In this document: positions 40,925 to 49,419 of the stretch, piece by piece
Position numbering within the stretch: the first letter of the stretch is position 1
How the letters are laid out: each line of letters begins with the position of its first letter
Assembly: GCA_041946685.1 (NCBI GenBank)
Contig: JBHGAV010000013.1
Span: forward strand, 11,999-75,998
Reading direction: 5' to 3'
Length of the DNA: 64,000 nt
DNA from: JBHGAV01 sp041946685
Lineage (GTDB): Bacteria; Acidobacteriota; Terriglobia; Bryobacterales; Bryobacteraceae
Position numbers and translations under genes: made by a program
The notes under the pieces: model-generated
Told to the model about the DNA's origin: nothing
Seen by the model: only the letters and a program-made list of their open reading frames with translations
Databases searched by the model: none

Positions 40925-42025
40925 ATGGCACCCGTCAAATCGTCCTCATCGCGTTTCGCCTTCATCGACTGGACGCGCGGCCTTGCCGCCGTCATCATGT
41001 TGAACGGCCACGTTTTCCACTCCTTCACGCACCCGGACCATCGCAACGGCTCCGCGTTCGTGCTCACCCAGTTCATCGGCGGCATGCCGCCGGCGTTCTT
41101 CCTGTTCCTGCTCGGCGTTACCCTGGCGTTCCTAATGGAAAGCCGGGAACGCCAGGCGCTGCCTCTCCGCGGGCGGGTGCTGGCCGCACTCGGCCGCTCC
41201 AGATACCTGCTAGGCATCGCCGTGTTGTTCCGGCTTCAGCTCTTCGTCGTCGGGCTGCCCAACACCCGCTGGCAGGATCTGTTCCGGGTCGACATTCTCA
41301 ACGCCATGGGATTTGCGGTCCTGGCGTTCTCCGGGCTGGCGGTGCTCACGACGGCGGCCCGGGTGCGCGCAGGCGCCGTGGCCGGGCTGCTGGTGGCCTT
41401 TGGAGCACCCCTGGTTTCTATGCTCGATCTGAGCTGGGTTCCTTCGGCCCTGCGGGCTTACATTGTGCCCGATTCGCTGGCCTTCGGCTTCTTCCCCTGG
41501 GCAGCGTTTGTCGCCTTTGGCATCAGCGCGGGCAGCATACTGCGGCTGACGCGCCGGGAGCAACTCGACCGCCTCATGCAGTGGGCAGCCCTGCTGGGCT
41601 TGCTGTTGATTCTTGGCGCAAGGTACTGCTCCGGCATACCGTATTCCCTTTACCCCAAGTCGGATTTCTGGCTCAACAGCCCTTGGCTGATCCTCATCAA
41701 GCTGGGTGTCGTTGTCCTAACGCTGACGGCGGCCTATGTGTGGACCCAACACGGCGCCAACGCCGGCTGGAGCTGGGTGCGCCAGTTTGGGACGACATCA
41801 TTACTGGTCTACTGGGTGCACACCGAACTGGTCTACGGCCGGTGGCTGTATTTCTGGAAAGAGAGTCTCGCCCCGGCCCAGACGGCGCTTGCTTCGCTTG
41901 GGGTGGTTCTCCTCATGCTGGGCCTGTCGGTCCTGAAGACGAACTGGAAGAACGTCCGCCTGAGCCTGACGCGGCTCGGCTTGGGATACCCGGTGGCGGA
42001 GCCGCACCGGGTCCCGGGCGACTAG
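40925..42025 (+). CDS. Multi-span membrane acyltransferase-like protein (DUF1624/HGSNAT type)
   Basis: The ATG at 40925 (366 residues) is preferred over TTG at 40922. About ten membrane segments are visible, and the start FAFIDWTRGLAAVIMLNGHVFHSF fits DUF1624/heparan-alpha-glucosaminide acetyltransferase-like proteins. A catalytic-looking histidine lies in MLNGHVFHS, and the C-terminal third has TTSLLVYWVHTELVYG. Members are thought to acylate sugars across the membrane; substrate is unknown. Confidence 0.78.
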   Translation: MAPVKSSSSRFAFIDWTRGLAAVIMLNGHVFHSFTHPDHRNGSAFVLTQFIGGMPPAFFLFLLGVTLAFLMESRERQALPLRGRVLAALGRSRYLLGIAVLFRLQLFVVGLPNTRWQDLFRVDILNAMGFAVLAFSGLAVLTTAARVRAGAVAGLLVAFGAPLVSMLDLSWVPSALRAYIVPDSLAFGFFPWAAFVAFGISAGSILRLTRREQLDRLMQWAALLGLLLILGARYCSGIPYSLYPKSDFWLNSPWLILIKLGVVVLTLTAAYVWTQHGANAGWSWVRQFGTTSLLVYWVHTELVYGRWLYFWKESLAPAQTALASLGVVLLMLGLSVLKTNWKNVRLSLTRLGLGYPVAEPHRVPGD

Positions 42026-42058
42026 TCCAGCTCGCCGGTATCGCCGCTCACGCCCGAC

Positions 42059-42067
42059 TGTGATAAT
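42059..42067 (+). promoter_or_regulatory. Predicted extended -10 before the response-regulator operon
   Basis: TGTGATAAT has the TGN of an extended -10 and GATAAT as hexamer. It is 12 bases before the ATG at 42080, so the leader would be very short. The -35 region is poor. Confidence 0.4.
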
Positions 42068-42079
42068 GTCTGAATTGAC

Positions 42080-42781
42080 ATGCGGATATTGTTGATCGAG
42101 GATGAAAAGCGCATCGCCGATTTCATTGCACGTGGGCTGGAAGGCAGCGGGTATTCCGTCGACTTAGCGGAGAACGGCCAGCAAGCCCTAGACCGGATCG
42201 CGGATGCTGTCTACGATCTGGTGATTCTGGACCTCATGCTGCCCGACATGGACGGGCTTGTTGTCCTGGAGAAAATCCGCAACCGGAAGGTTACGCAGCC
42301 GGTGCTCATACTGAGCGCCCGGGGGTCCCTGGACGACCGCGTGAAGGGCTTGGACATCGGCGCGGACGATTACCTGGTGAAGCCGTTTGCCTTCGTGGAG
42401 TTGCTGGCCCGAATCCGGGCTCTGCTGCGGCGCGGGCAGGCGCTGCCGGACCGTTTGCAGGTGGGCGACCTGTCCATGGACTGCGTACGGCGAAAGGTCA
42501 GCCGCGGCAGCGTGGGCATCGAACTGGCCCCCAAAGAATTCGGCATCCTCGAATACCTTATGCGCAACAAGGGCCGGCCGCTGAGCCGCACCATGATCGT
42601 CGAGCACGTGTGGGAGACCGACTACACCGGCCTCACCAACATCGTGGACGTCTACATTCGTCATCTGCGCAGCAAGATCGACGACGATTGGCCCGAGAAG
42701 CTCATCCGCACGGTGCGGGGGATCGGATACATGATCGGGCCTGCGCAGGAGGCCGGCTCCGTAACCCCCGCAAGCAGGTAG
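42080..42781 (+). CDS. OmpR-family response regulator
   Basis: The 233-residue protein has a receiver domain (MRILLIEDEKRIADFI; phospho-acceptor D51 in VILDLMLPDMDG; LSARGSLDDRV; DDYLVKPFAF) and a winged-helix DNA-binding domain (about residues 130-220, ending VDVYIRHLRSKID and RTVRGIGYMI). It resembles CusR/CopR-like and related regulators, but the signal cannot be read. It is the first gene of a regulator-kinase-STAS operon, with the kinase 6 bases downstream. Confidence 0.92.
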   Translation: MRILLIEDEKRIADFIARGLEGSGYSVDLAENGQQALDRIADAVYDLVILDLMLPDMDGLVVLEKIRNRKVTQPVLILSARGSLDDRVKGLDIGADDYLVKPFAFVELLARIRALLRRGQALPDRLQVGDLSMDCVRRKVSRGSVGIELAPKEFGILEYLMRNKGRPLSRTMIVEHVWETDYTGLTNIVDVYIRHLRSKIDDDWPEKLIRTVRGIGYMIGPAQEAGSVTPASR

Positions 42782-42787
42782 TCCGTA

Positions 42788-44263
42788 ATGGCCGAATCGG
42801 GCCTGAAGACCAAGTTCACCCGCAGGCTGGGTTTTCGTCTCACGGCGGGGTATCTGGTCTTCTTCGCCTTCCTGCTCACCGTAGTCGGGTTGTATTTCCG
42901 CAGCACCCTGATCGGCATCCAGGAGTCGCAGATCAGGGAACTGGTGGAAGAAGACTGGTCGACCCTGGGCCGTTTCCTAAAGCAGAGCGGGGCGGGTTTG
43001 ATGTGGGACTACAACCCCGACAGTCCCCAGGATTCCTTCATCGTCGAGCGGCTTCAGCGCCTTCTCCTATTGGCCGACCAGGAGGGCAACCTGATCCAGG
43101 TTTCGGCCGCCTACCGTGTCATCGGAGTGGAACCGCCGGACGAGATCCAGCGAGTCCTCCATTCCGAGGAGCCCACCTGGAAAGTCAGCCGCGACCCGTG
43201 GGGGACGAGCTACATGATCCGTCTGGGGAGGATGATCAAACCCGACGGGCGGCGTTACTTCGTCGCGATGGGGCGAAACATGGCCCTCACCGATGCGAAC
43301 GTCCGGCAATTCACGTGGCGATACTTCGCCGGCCTTCCCGTCCTGGTGCTGTTCGGGGGAATGCTGGGCTGGTTTCTGACCAGGCACGCTCTCCAACCCC
43401 TGCAGGAGGTTGTGCGGGCATCGGAGTCCATCACCGGCTCGAATCTCAGCTTGCGCATTCCGCTCAGAGAGGCCGGCGACGAGCTCGACCGTCTGATCGA
43501 CACTTTCAACCGCATGATTGAACGGCTGGAGAACTCGTTCCAGCAGATGCGGCAGTTCACGGCCGACGTTTCTCACGAGCTGCGGACGCCGATCACGGCG
43601 GTTCGCGGCCAGTTGGAGGTAGCCCTGATGACCGCCCGCGGGGAGGAGCAACTGCGCGACGCCATCCTGACGGCGCTGGACGAGGCCGAGCGCCTGTCCG
43701 ACTTCATCAAGGCGATGCTTCAGCTATCCCAGGCGGAATCGGGACAACTGGTGCTCAAGAAGTCGCCCCTGGACCTCTGCCTGCTGATTCGCAACACCCT
43801 GGAGCAATTTCACCTCGCTGCCGAAGAGGCGGGGCTTGTACTGAGGGCGGATCTGCCCCAGGAATGTGTCGCGGAGGTCGACCGCATTCAGTTCGAGCGT
43901 CTCCTGACAAACCTGCTTTCCAACGCGATCAAGTACACGCCAGCCGGTGGAGAGGTCCGCGTCAACGTCTGGGCGAACCCCCACCGGGTCGAGGTTTCCG
44001 TGGAGGACACCGGCCGCGGCATCCCAAACGAGCACCTGCCTCACATCTTCGATCGCTTTTATCGCGTTCCCAGCACCGACTCCAGCAGCAGCCGCGGGAT
44101 CGGCCTGGGACTGAGCTTCGTAGCTTGGATTGCCAAGGCGCACGGCGGCAGAGTGGACGTGACCAGCACTCAGGGCAAAGGCACCAGGTTTGTGGTGACC
44201 TTACCCCTGACTTCCGTCCCGGCGTCGGCGGCAGTGGCGCGGAATGGAGAGGCAGCGAAATGA
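42788..44263 (+). CDS. HAMP-type sensor histidine kinase
   Basis: The 491-residue kinase has two membrane spans (about residues 17-40 and 177-197) around a periplasmic domain of about 135 residues, a HAMP region (about 200-250), HisKA with FTADVSHELRTPITAVRGQL (His near 263) and an ATPase domain with NLLSNAIKYTP, VEDTGRGIPNEHLPHIF and GIGLGLSFVAW. It is the partner of the regulator at 42080, and its stop overlaps the start of the STAS gene (ATGA at 44260). Confidence 0.92.
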   Translation: MAESGLKTKFTRRLGFRLTAGYLVFFAFLLTVVGLYFRSTLIGIQESQIRELVEEDWSTLGRFLKQSGAGLMWDYNPDSPQDSFIVERLQRLLLLADQEGNLIQVSAAYRVIGVEPPDEIQRVLHSEEPTWKVSRDPWGTSYMIRLGRMIKPDGRRYFVAMGRNMALTDANVRQFTWRYFAGLPVLVLFGGMLGWFLTRHALQPLQEVVRASESITGSNLSLRIPLREAGDELDRLIDTFNRMIERLENSFQQMRQFTADVSHELRTPITAVRGQLEVALMTARGEEQLRDAILTALDEAERLSDFIKAMLQLSQAESGQLVLKKSPLDLCLLIRNTLEQFHLAAEEAGLVLRADLPQECVAEVDRIQFERLLTNLLSNAIKYTPAGGEVRVNVWANPHRVEVSVEDTGRGIPNEHLPHIFDRFYRVPSTDSSSSRGIGLGLSFVAWIAKAHGGRVDVTSTQGKGTRFVVTLPLTSVPASAAVARNGEAAK

Positions 44264-44673
44264 GTCTGGAAATCAGCCGTCGTGAGAAAGAAGGCATCCT
44301 TATCCTGGACCTGAAGGGACCTCTGACCGCAGGGCAGGCGGCCACTGCGCTTCGCGACTCCCTGCGCACACACATGGGAGAGGGATCCAGGAATGTGATC
44401 CTGAACCTGAGCGAAGTGGAGAACATCGACAGCACGGGCTTGGGCGCGATGGTGATGTGCTTTACGGCGCTGCGCAAGTCCAAGGGCCGGCTGGTATTGC
44501 TGCATCTCAACCGGAGGCACCTGGAACTGCTGGTGCTCACCAAGCTCTCCACTGTGTTTGAGATCTTCGACGACGAGCAACAGGCGGTAAACAGCTTCTT
44601 CCCCAGCCGCCAGATCAGGCGCTTCGACATCCTCAGCTTCATCGAGCAGCAGCGAAGCGATATCGAGGATTAG
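44260..44673 (+). CDS. STAS-domain anti-sigma-factor antagonist
   Basis: The ATG at 44260 overlaps the kinase stop by 4 bases and gives 137 residues. The STAS domain fills the first ~110 residues: ILDLKGPLTAGQAATALRDSL and the phosphorylation-site loop NIDSTGLGAMV (Ser58). The tail (about 110-137) extends past the usual domain end with charged residues. SpoIIAA-type proteins act by partner switching with anti-sigma kinases. No anti-sigma gene is nearby; coupling with the two-component genes suggests joint action. Confidence 0.86.
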   Translation: MSLEISRREKEGILILDLKGPLTAGQAATALRDSLRTHMGEGSRNVILNLSEVENIDSTGLGAMVMCFTALRKSKGRLVLLHLNRRHLELLVLTKLSTVFEIFDDEQQAVNSFFPSRQIRRFDILSFIEQQRSDIED

Positions 44674-44698
44674 GTCGATTCGCTAGGATAGTCTCTTC

Positions 44699-46003
44699 AT
44701 GCGATTGGCCGTCATCGGGGGGCAGGGCGCCGGTTTGAGCGCCGCATCGCGCGCGCGCAGAGTCGACCCGAGCCTGGAGGTCGTGGTTCTCGAGAAGGGA
44801 GAGACGATCTCGTACGTGACGTGCGCCTTGCCGTACTTCGTCGAGGGGAGAGTGCCTTCCGAAGCGGACCTGATCGTGCACACCGCCGATCAGCTCCGCC
44901 GCGAGCGCGGGATCGAGGTGCGGACGGGCGTATCCGTGCAGCAGATACGCCACGCCCGCCGCGAGTTGATCCTCACCGGCGGCGAACGCCTGGCGTACGA
45001 CCGGCTGGTGATCGCCACCGGGGCCCGCCCGGACCGTGCCGTGCTCGGGTCAAGGCCGCCGGCAAGCGCGTTCCACCTGCACACGCTCGAGGATGCCCGC
45101 CGCCTTCGCGCCCTGATCGAGACAGGCAGGCCGCGGTGCGCGGTGGTGATCGGCGCAGGTTACGTCGGCCTCGAAGCCGCCGATGTGCTTCGGGCGCGCG
45201 GCCTGGAGGTAACGGTGCTGGAGGCCTCGGCGGACGTTCTCGGACGCCCCGATGCCGATCTCACCAGGGATGTGCGGCAGGAACTCGCGCGATCGGGCAT
45301 CGAGCTGCGCCTGGAGACGCCGGTCGTGAACGTCGCCGACGGCCGGGTCAACGACGTTCCCTGCGACCTAATTGTGGCGGCAGCCGGATTGCGTCCTAAC
45401 GTCGAACTGGCCGCCGAGGCAGGCGTGCGGCTGGGGGCAACCGGCGCCATCGCCGTGGATCAACGCATGGAGACCAATATCTCGGGGATCTTCGCCGCCG
45501 GAGATTGTGCCGAGGCCGTTCACCTGGTTACGGGCCGTCCGGCCTACATCCCGCTGGGGACAACCGCCAACCGCATGGGCCGCGTGGCGGGGGCGTGCGC
45601 GGCCGGGGGGAGGGAGCGGTTCGGGGGGATCGTGGGCACCTCCATCGTCAAGGTCTGCAAGTTGGGCGTGGCGATGACGGGGCTCTCGGCGGTGGAGGCC
45701 AAGAGGGAAGGTTTCGAGCCGGTCTCGGCCAGGATCACAGCCATGGACCACCCGAAGCACTTCAAGGGACGCCCCACCACAGTCGAATTGACCGCCGACC
45801 GCGGCTCCCGCCGGCTCGTGGGCGGCACGGTTATCGGCGAGGCCGGCGTTCCGGGACGCATCAACGTCATAGCCCAGGCTCTGACCTGCCGCATGCGGGT
45901 CGAGGAGTTCGAGCAACTCGACCTCGCCTACACGCCTCCGTTCACGCCCGCCGTGGACCCCGTCCTGGTGGCGGCGCGCCAGTTGCTGAAATTGCTAGAC
46001 TGA
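44699..46003 (+). CDS. FAD-dependent pyridine nucleotide-disulfide oxidoreductase (CoA-disulfide reductase/NADH oxidase type)
   Basis: The 434-residue flavoprotein has FAD binding at the N-terminus (GGQGAGLSAASRARR), the redox cysteine C42 in SYVTCALPYFVEG (CoADR/Nox type SxxxCxLPY), NAD binding at VVIGAGYVGLEAADVL, the second FAD contact ISGIFAAGDCAEA, and a C-terminal dimerisation domain. It could reduce coenzyme A disulfide or O2 with NAD(P)H. The single redox cysteine excludes glutathione-reductase-type enzymes. It lies 60 bases before nuoI in the same direction. Confidence 0.88.
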   Translation: MRLAVIGGQGAGLSAASRARRVDPSLEVVVLEKGETISYVTCALPYFVEGRVPSEADLIVHTADQLRRERGIEVRTGVSVQQIRHARRELILTGGERLAYDRLVIATGARPDRAVLGSRPPASAFHLHTLEDARRLRALIETGRPRCAVVIGAGYVGLEAADVLRARGLEVTVLEASADVLGRPDADLTRDVRQELARSGIELRLETPVVNVADGRVNDVPCDLIVAAAGLRPNVELAAEAGVRLGATGAIAVDQRMETNISGIFAAGDCAEAVHLVTGRPAYIPLGTTANRMGRVAGACAAGGRERFGGIVGTSIVKVCKLGVAMTGLSAVEAKREGFEPVSARITAMDHPKHFKGRPTTVELTADRGSRRLVGGTVIGEAGVPGRINVIAQALTCRMRVEEFEQLDLAYTPPFTPAVDPVLVAARQLLKLLD

Positions 46004-46063
46004 AGACGAGGGGCCCGCTGGCGTGTGCCGTCTGGAGTGCGCGCGGGTTTGAGGCAGCAAGGG

Positions 46064-46531
46064 ATGGCAACAGAGGTCTTGAAGTCGGCCTCCGCGATCG
46101 CCAAGGGGATGGCGACCACACTGAAGGAGTTGCTGTCGCCCACCATCACGGAGGACTACCCCGACGAGCCTCCCAAGCTCCAGGAGCGCTACCGCGGCGT
46201 CCATGTTCTCCGCCGCGACGAGAACGGCATGGAGAAGTGCGTGGCCTGCTTCCTGTGCGCCGTGGCCTGCCCTTCCAACTGCATCTACATCGAGGCGGCT
46301 GAGAACACCGACACTGTGCGGATCAGCGGCGGGGAGCGCTACGCCAAGGTCTACAACATCGATTACAACCGGTGCATCTTCTGCGGTTATTGCGTGGAGG
46401 CCTGCCCCACCGACGCGATCACGCACGGCCACGGCTTCGAGGTGGCCAGCTATAACACTTCGACGCTCATCTACCGCAAGGAGCGGCTCCTGGAGCCGCT
46501 GCCCGAGGCGAAGAAGACAGCCTCAGATTGA
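46064..46531 (+). CDS. nuoI: NADH-quinone oxidoreductase subunit I-like ferredoxin
   Basis: The ATG at 46064 gives 155 residues, with N-terminal MATEVLKSASAIAKGMATTLKELL as in NuoI. Two [4Fe-4S] sites are intact: C59, C62, C65, C69 in CVACFLCAVACPSNC and a second CIFCGYCVEACP set about residues 104-114. In complex I it carries electrons from the peripheral arm towards the quinone site. Oddly, no other nuo gene is nearby, so it is either a displaced subunit gene or an independent paralogue. Confidence 0.9.
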   Translation: MATEVLKSASAIAKGMATTLKELLSPTITEDYPDEPPKLQERYRGVHVLRRDENGMEKCVACFLCAVACPSNCIYIEAAENTDTVRISGGERYAKVYNIDYNRCIFCGYCVEACPTDAITHGHGFEVASYNTSTLIYRKERLLEPLPEAKKTASD

Positions 46532-47345
46532 CCCTGCGCCGCCATCCCAGCAACGCCGCAACCGCCAATCCTGCGCCGGCCAGCGCCAGCGACGACGGCT
46601 CCGGAACCTCCGAGGGATCCGAACCTCCTTCCGGCTTTTCGTAAGAGCCGAGGTTGGTGAATAGCAGGTTGCGAACGCTTCCCGGCGAGAACTCGAAGAC
46701 GTTACTATCCATCCTGTCGCCGAACACGAAGACGTAACCCAGCCCGATCTGCTCGAAGTGGAGGTACGCTTCAGCGGCGGCAATCTGCGAGTCGGTCCAT
46801 CCGGCCCCACCCGTCGTCAGGGTTGTTCCACCGGAGATCCGTCTTCCCGGAGTCCCGCCCACGAACCTGCCGTCGAGCCCGGCCGTGGCAAAAGACGCAT
46901 CGATCAGGTACATGTTCTGGTCCATGGTGCTGCCTGAGACCTGAATGGTCGAGCCGATCCCGCTCAGCAGCGTGTTGGCGTAGACATGGGTGTCGGGGTT
47001 CTGGTCCTCGAACAAGATCAGCAGCCCGCCGCTGGTGACGAAGGACGAGATTGCGCTGATCTCCTCGGCCGTGGGCGCGCGGCCCGGACCGCCGACCACG
47101 AATGAGTCGAAACCGGCCACCGCCGAGGCGGTGGCCGGTCCGTCCGGCGCCACCGTGTTACCAGCCGCGACCATCAGCGCATACACCTTCGAGAAGAACG
47201 TCAAGTCGTTCCAGGTGGTCGGCACGCCGTTCACGTCAACCCAGCTTTCTTCCCACTGCCCGATGACTCCCGCCTGCATGATTCCTGTGAACGCCACTGC
47301 CAGCAGCAGCATCGCTGCTGTGCGGCATACCCGTGACTTGTGCAC
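46467..47345 (-). CDS. PEP-CTERM sorting-signal protein
   Basis: The 292-residue protein starts with GTG after a GGAGG six bases upstream. It has a signal peptide (about residues 1-25) and a C-terminal VPEPSSLALAGAGLAVAALLGWRRR, a complete PEP-CTERM signal (PEP motif, membrane span, basic cluster). Exosortase-type enzymes cleave such signals; no exosortase gene is in the window. The mature region (LTFFSKVYALMVAAGNTVAPD, FVVGGPGRAPTAEEIS, LFEDQNPD) looks like a secreted, possibly GATase-like fold. Twenty-one residues follow the basic cluster and overlap nuoI on the other strand, which is unusual. Confidence 0.85.
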   Translation of the reverse strand: MHKSRVCRTAAMLLLAVAFTGIMQAGVIGQWEESWVDVNGVPTTWNDLTFFSKVYALMVAAGNTVAPDGPATASAVAGFDSFVVGGPGRAPTAEEISAISSFVTSGGLLILFEDQNPDTHVYANTLLSGIGSTIQVSGSTMDQNMYLIDASFATAGLDGRFVGGTPGRRISGGTTLTTGGAGWTDSQIAAAEAYLHFEQIGLGYVFVFGDRMDSNVFEFSPGSVRNLLFTNLGSYEKPEGGSDPSEVPEPSSLALAGAGLAVAALLGWRRRVNLRLSSSPRAAAPGAAPCGR

Positions 47346-47459
47346 GCCGAACCTCCGTCTACCGTTTCCTCCGTCGAGACAGCCCTCCCGCAGGGGAAAG
47401 CCTTACCCGGAACCGACTAGTCTAGGAGGGCCCATCCGGCTGCGGAAGGAGCATCCGGC

Positions 47460-49373
47460 TTGGTTACCGTGGCAGATTATCAGGCCACGTATGCCGTCGG
47501 CTCTTGCATGAGCATCTCCCAGTCGATATGCTTTCAAGGAATGGCTCGTGGCACGGTTGAGTCTGGAGGCACTCTGACATCCGGGGAGATCCGGGCCGCA
47601 CTCTCTCAAGTAGTTGCATCGAAAGCCTTTTCGCGCTCCGAACAACATCGCCGCTTCCTCCGGTACGCCGTAGAGAGCGCCCTGGAGCAGAGAGTCGAGG
47701 TGTTGAAAGAACTCACTCTGGGTGTTGAGGTTTTCGGCCGCGGCCCCGATTTCGACCCCAGCGCGGATAACGTGGTCCGCGTGGAGGCCCGTCGCCTCCG
47801 GCAGCGCCTAAGGACGTACTACCTGGACGAGGGGCGTGCAGACGAGGTGATCATCGAACTGCCCGTTGGGGGCTACGTCCCTCAGTTCTCCCGAAGAGCG
47901 GCGCCGGAGGCCCCTGCAACCGGGGGCAGACCCTGGTTTCGAGTGTCCGCCCTGGCTGCAATCCTGCTCGTTGTGCTCGCGTCCCTCGCGGTTCTGTGGC
48001 TCCGACACAGGGAGCCTCCCCTACTTGCCGTGTTGCCCTTTGCCGAATTCGGCTCCGCCGGCGACAACCCCGGCCGCGGCGACTCCATTGCCGACGACAT
48101 CCTGCAACTGCTCGCCGAAACACCGCGCCTGCGCGTCGTCAGCCGGACTTCCGCCTTCCGCTTCCGATCGCAGAGTACCGGCCTCGCCGAGATCCGCCGG
48201 CAGTTAGGGGCACAGGTCTTGCTGGAGGGAAGTGTCAAGCAAGTCGGGAACCAAACTCAGATCTCGGCGCGACTGGTCCGCGGCGAGACCGGTGTTCCGA
48301 TCTGGGCCGGCACCCAGGAGGCCGACGCGGAGGGATTGGGCGTTGCCGAAAGAGCCATCGCGGCTGGAGTGGCTGCGGCGTTGAAGGCCGGCGCCCTGCC
48401 TCCGGCGCCCGCCCATTCACCGGCTCCCGAAGTGCGGGATCTGCTCGCCCAGGCTCGCTTTCTGGCTGCCAGGGGTGGCTCGCCGAGCCGCCAGCGAGCG
48501 GTGGACCTCTACCGGCGTGCCGTTGCTTTGGACCCCGGCTACGCCCGGGCATGGGGCGAACTGGCGCGCCAGCTCAGCCTGAACGCCTTCCACGAATCCG
48601 GCGAGGCGGACCGCCTGACGCGCGAGGCCAGGGACTCGGCCGCCCGAGCCCTGCGGCTGGACCCGAACCTCGCCGATGCGCATTTCGCCCTTGCCCGTCT
48701 GGCCTGGTTCCGCGACTGGGACTGGGTGGCCGCAGAGCGGGGTTGGAAGCGTGTGCTGGAGATCAATCCCAGCTACGCGGGGGCGCATCAAGCTTACGCC
48801 CTGGCCCTGGTGACGCGCAGGCGCTTTGGGGAAGCCCTGGCGCACTCCCGCCGGGCAGTCGAACTCGACCCCCTGGCGTATGCGGCGAGTAACGACCTGG
48901 GCGCGATTCTCTACGTGGCCCGGCGGTTCGACGAAGCGGCGGCCCACGCGCGGGCTTCCCTGTCACTGGTGCCCGGATCCCCCGCGGCTTTGTTTTTATT
49001 GGGAACCGTGGATGCCGCCCGCCGACGCTATCCCGACGCGATCCGGGAGCTCGAGGAGAGCGCCGGTCTTCAATCTCGGGATCCCTCTATCCTTGGGCGT
49101 TTGGGTAACGCCTACGCTCGCGCGGGCCGCCTCCGGGAGGCGCAGTCGGTGCTCACGGAGTTGGAGCGGAATCCGAAGGCTCCGTGCATCTACCTGGCCA
49201 TGGTAGAGACGGGGCTGGGCCGCCAGGACCGCGCGCTCCAGTTGCTGGAACGGAGCGTGGCGGGGAGGGAGCCGGATGCTGTGTTCCTCGGTGTCGACGC
49301 CGTATTCGATCCCCTGCGCCGAGACAGCCGCTTTCGGGCGCTGTGCGCCAAGTTGGGCGTCCCTTCAGGGTGA
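47460..49373 (+). CDS. Membrane-anchored TolB-like/TPR protein with N-terminal winged-helix-like domain
   Basis: The 637-residue frame begins with TTG at 47460, but ATG 47541 (MARGTVESG) is also possible, as the first ~30 residues look like no domain. The N-terminal part (about 55-145: FSRSEQHRRFLRYAVESALE, then NVVRVEARRLRQRLRTYY and ELPVGGYVPQF) is a domain common in Acidobacteria, possibly a winged helix. One membrane span (about 162-185) follows, then a TolB/FlgO-like domain (about 190-300, LLAVLPFAEFGS, LLEGSVKQVG) and several TPRs (about 330-620). Function is unknown; likely a signalling or scaffold protein. Confidence 0.75.
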   Translation: MVTVADYQATYAVGSCMSISQSICFQGMARGTVESGGTLTSGEIRAALSQVVASKAFSRSEQHRRFLRYAVESALEQRVEVLKELTLGVEVFGRGPDFDPSADNVVRVEARRLRQRLRTYYLDEGRADEVIIELPVGGYVPQFSRRAAPEAPATGGRPWFRVSALAAILLVVLASLAVLWLRHREPPLLAVLPFAEFGSAGDNPGRGDSIADDILQLLAETPRLRVVSRTSAFRFRSQSTGLAEIRRQLGAQVLLEGSVKQVGNQTQISARLVRGETGVPIWAGTQEADAEGLGVAERAIAAGVAAALKAGALPPAPAHSPAPEVRDLLAQARFLAARGGSPSRQRAVDLYRRAVALDPGYARAWGELARQLSLNAFHESGEADRLTREARDSAARALRLDPNLADAHFALARLAWFRDWDWVAAERGWKRVLEINPSYAGAHQAYALALVTRRRFGEALAHSRRAVELDPLAYAASNDLGAILYVARRFDEAAAHARASLSLVPGSPAALFLLGTVDAARRRYPDAIRELEESAGLQSRDPSILGRLGNAYARAGRLREAQSVLTELERNPKAPCIYLAMVETGLGRQDRALQLLERSVAGREPDAVFLGVDAVFDPLRRDSRFRALCAKLGVPSG

Positions 49374-49419
49374 CGGACTCCGCCGCCGGGCCCCCTGCGA
49401 CGGGCTTTCGACTGGGTCC

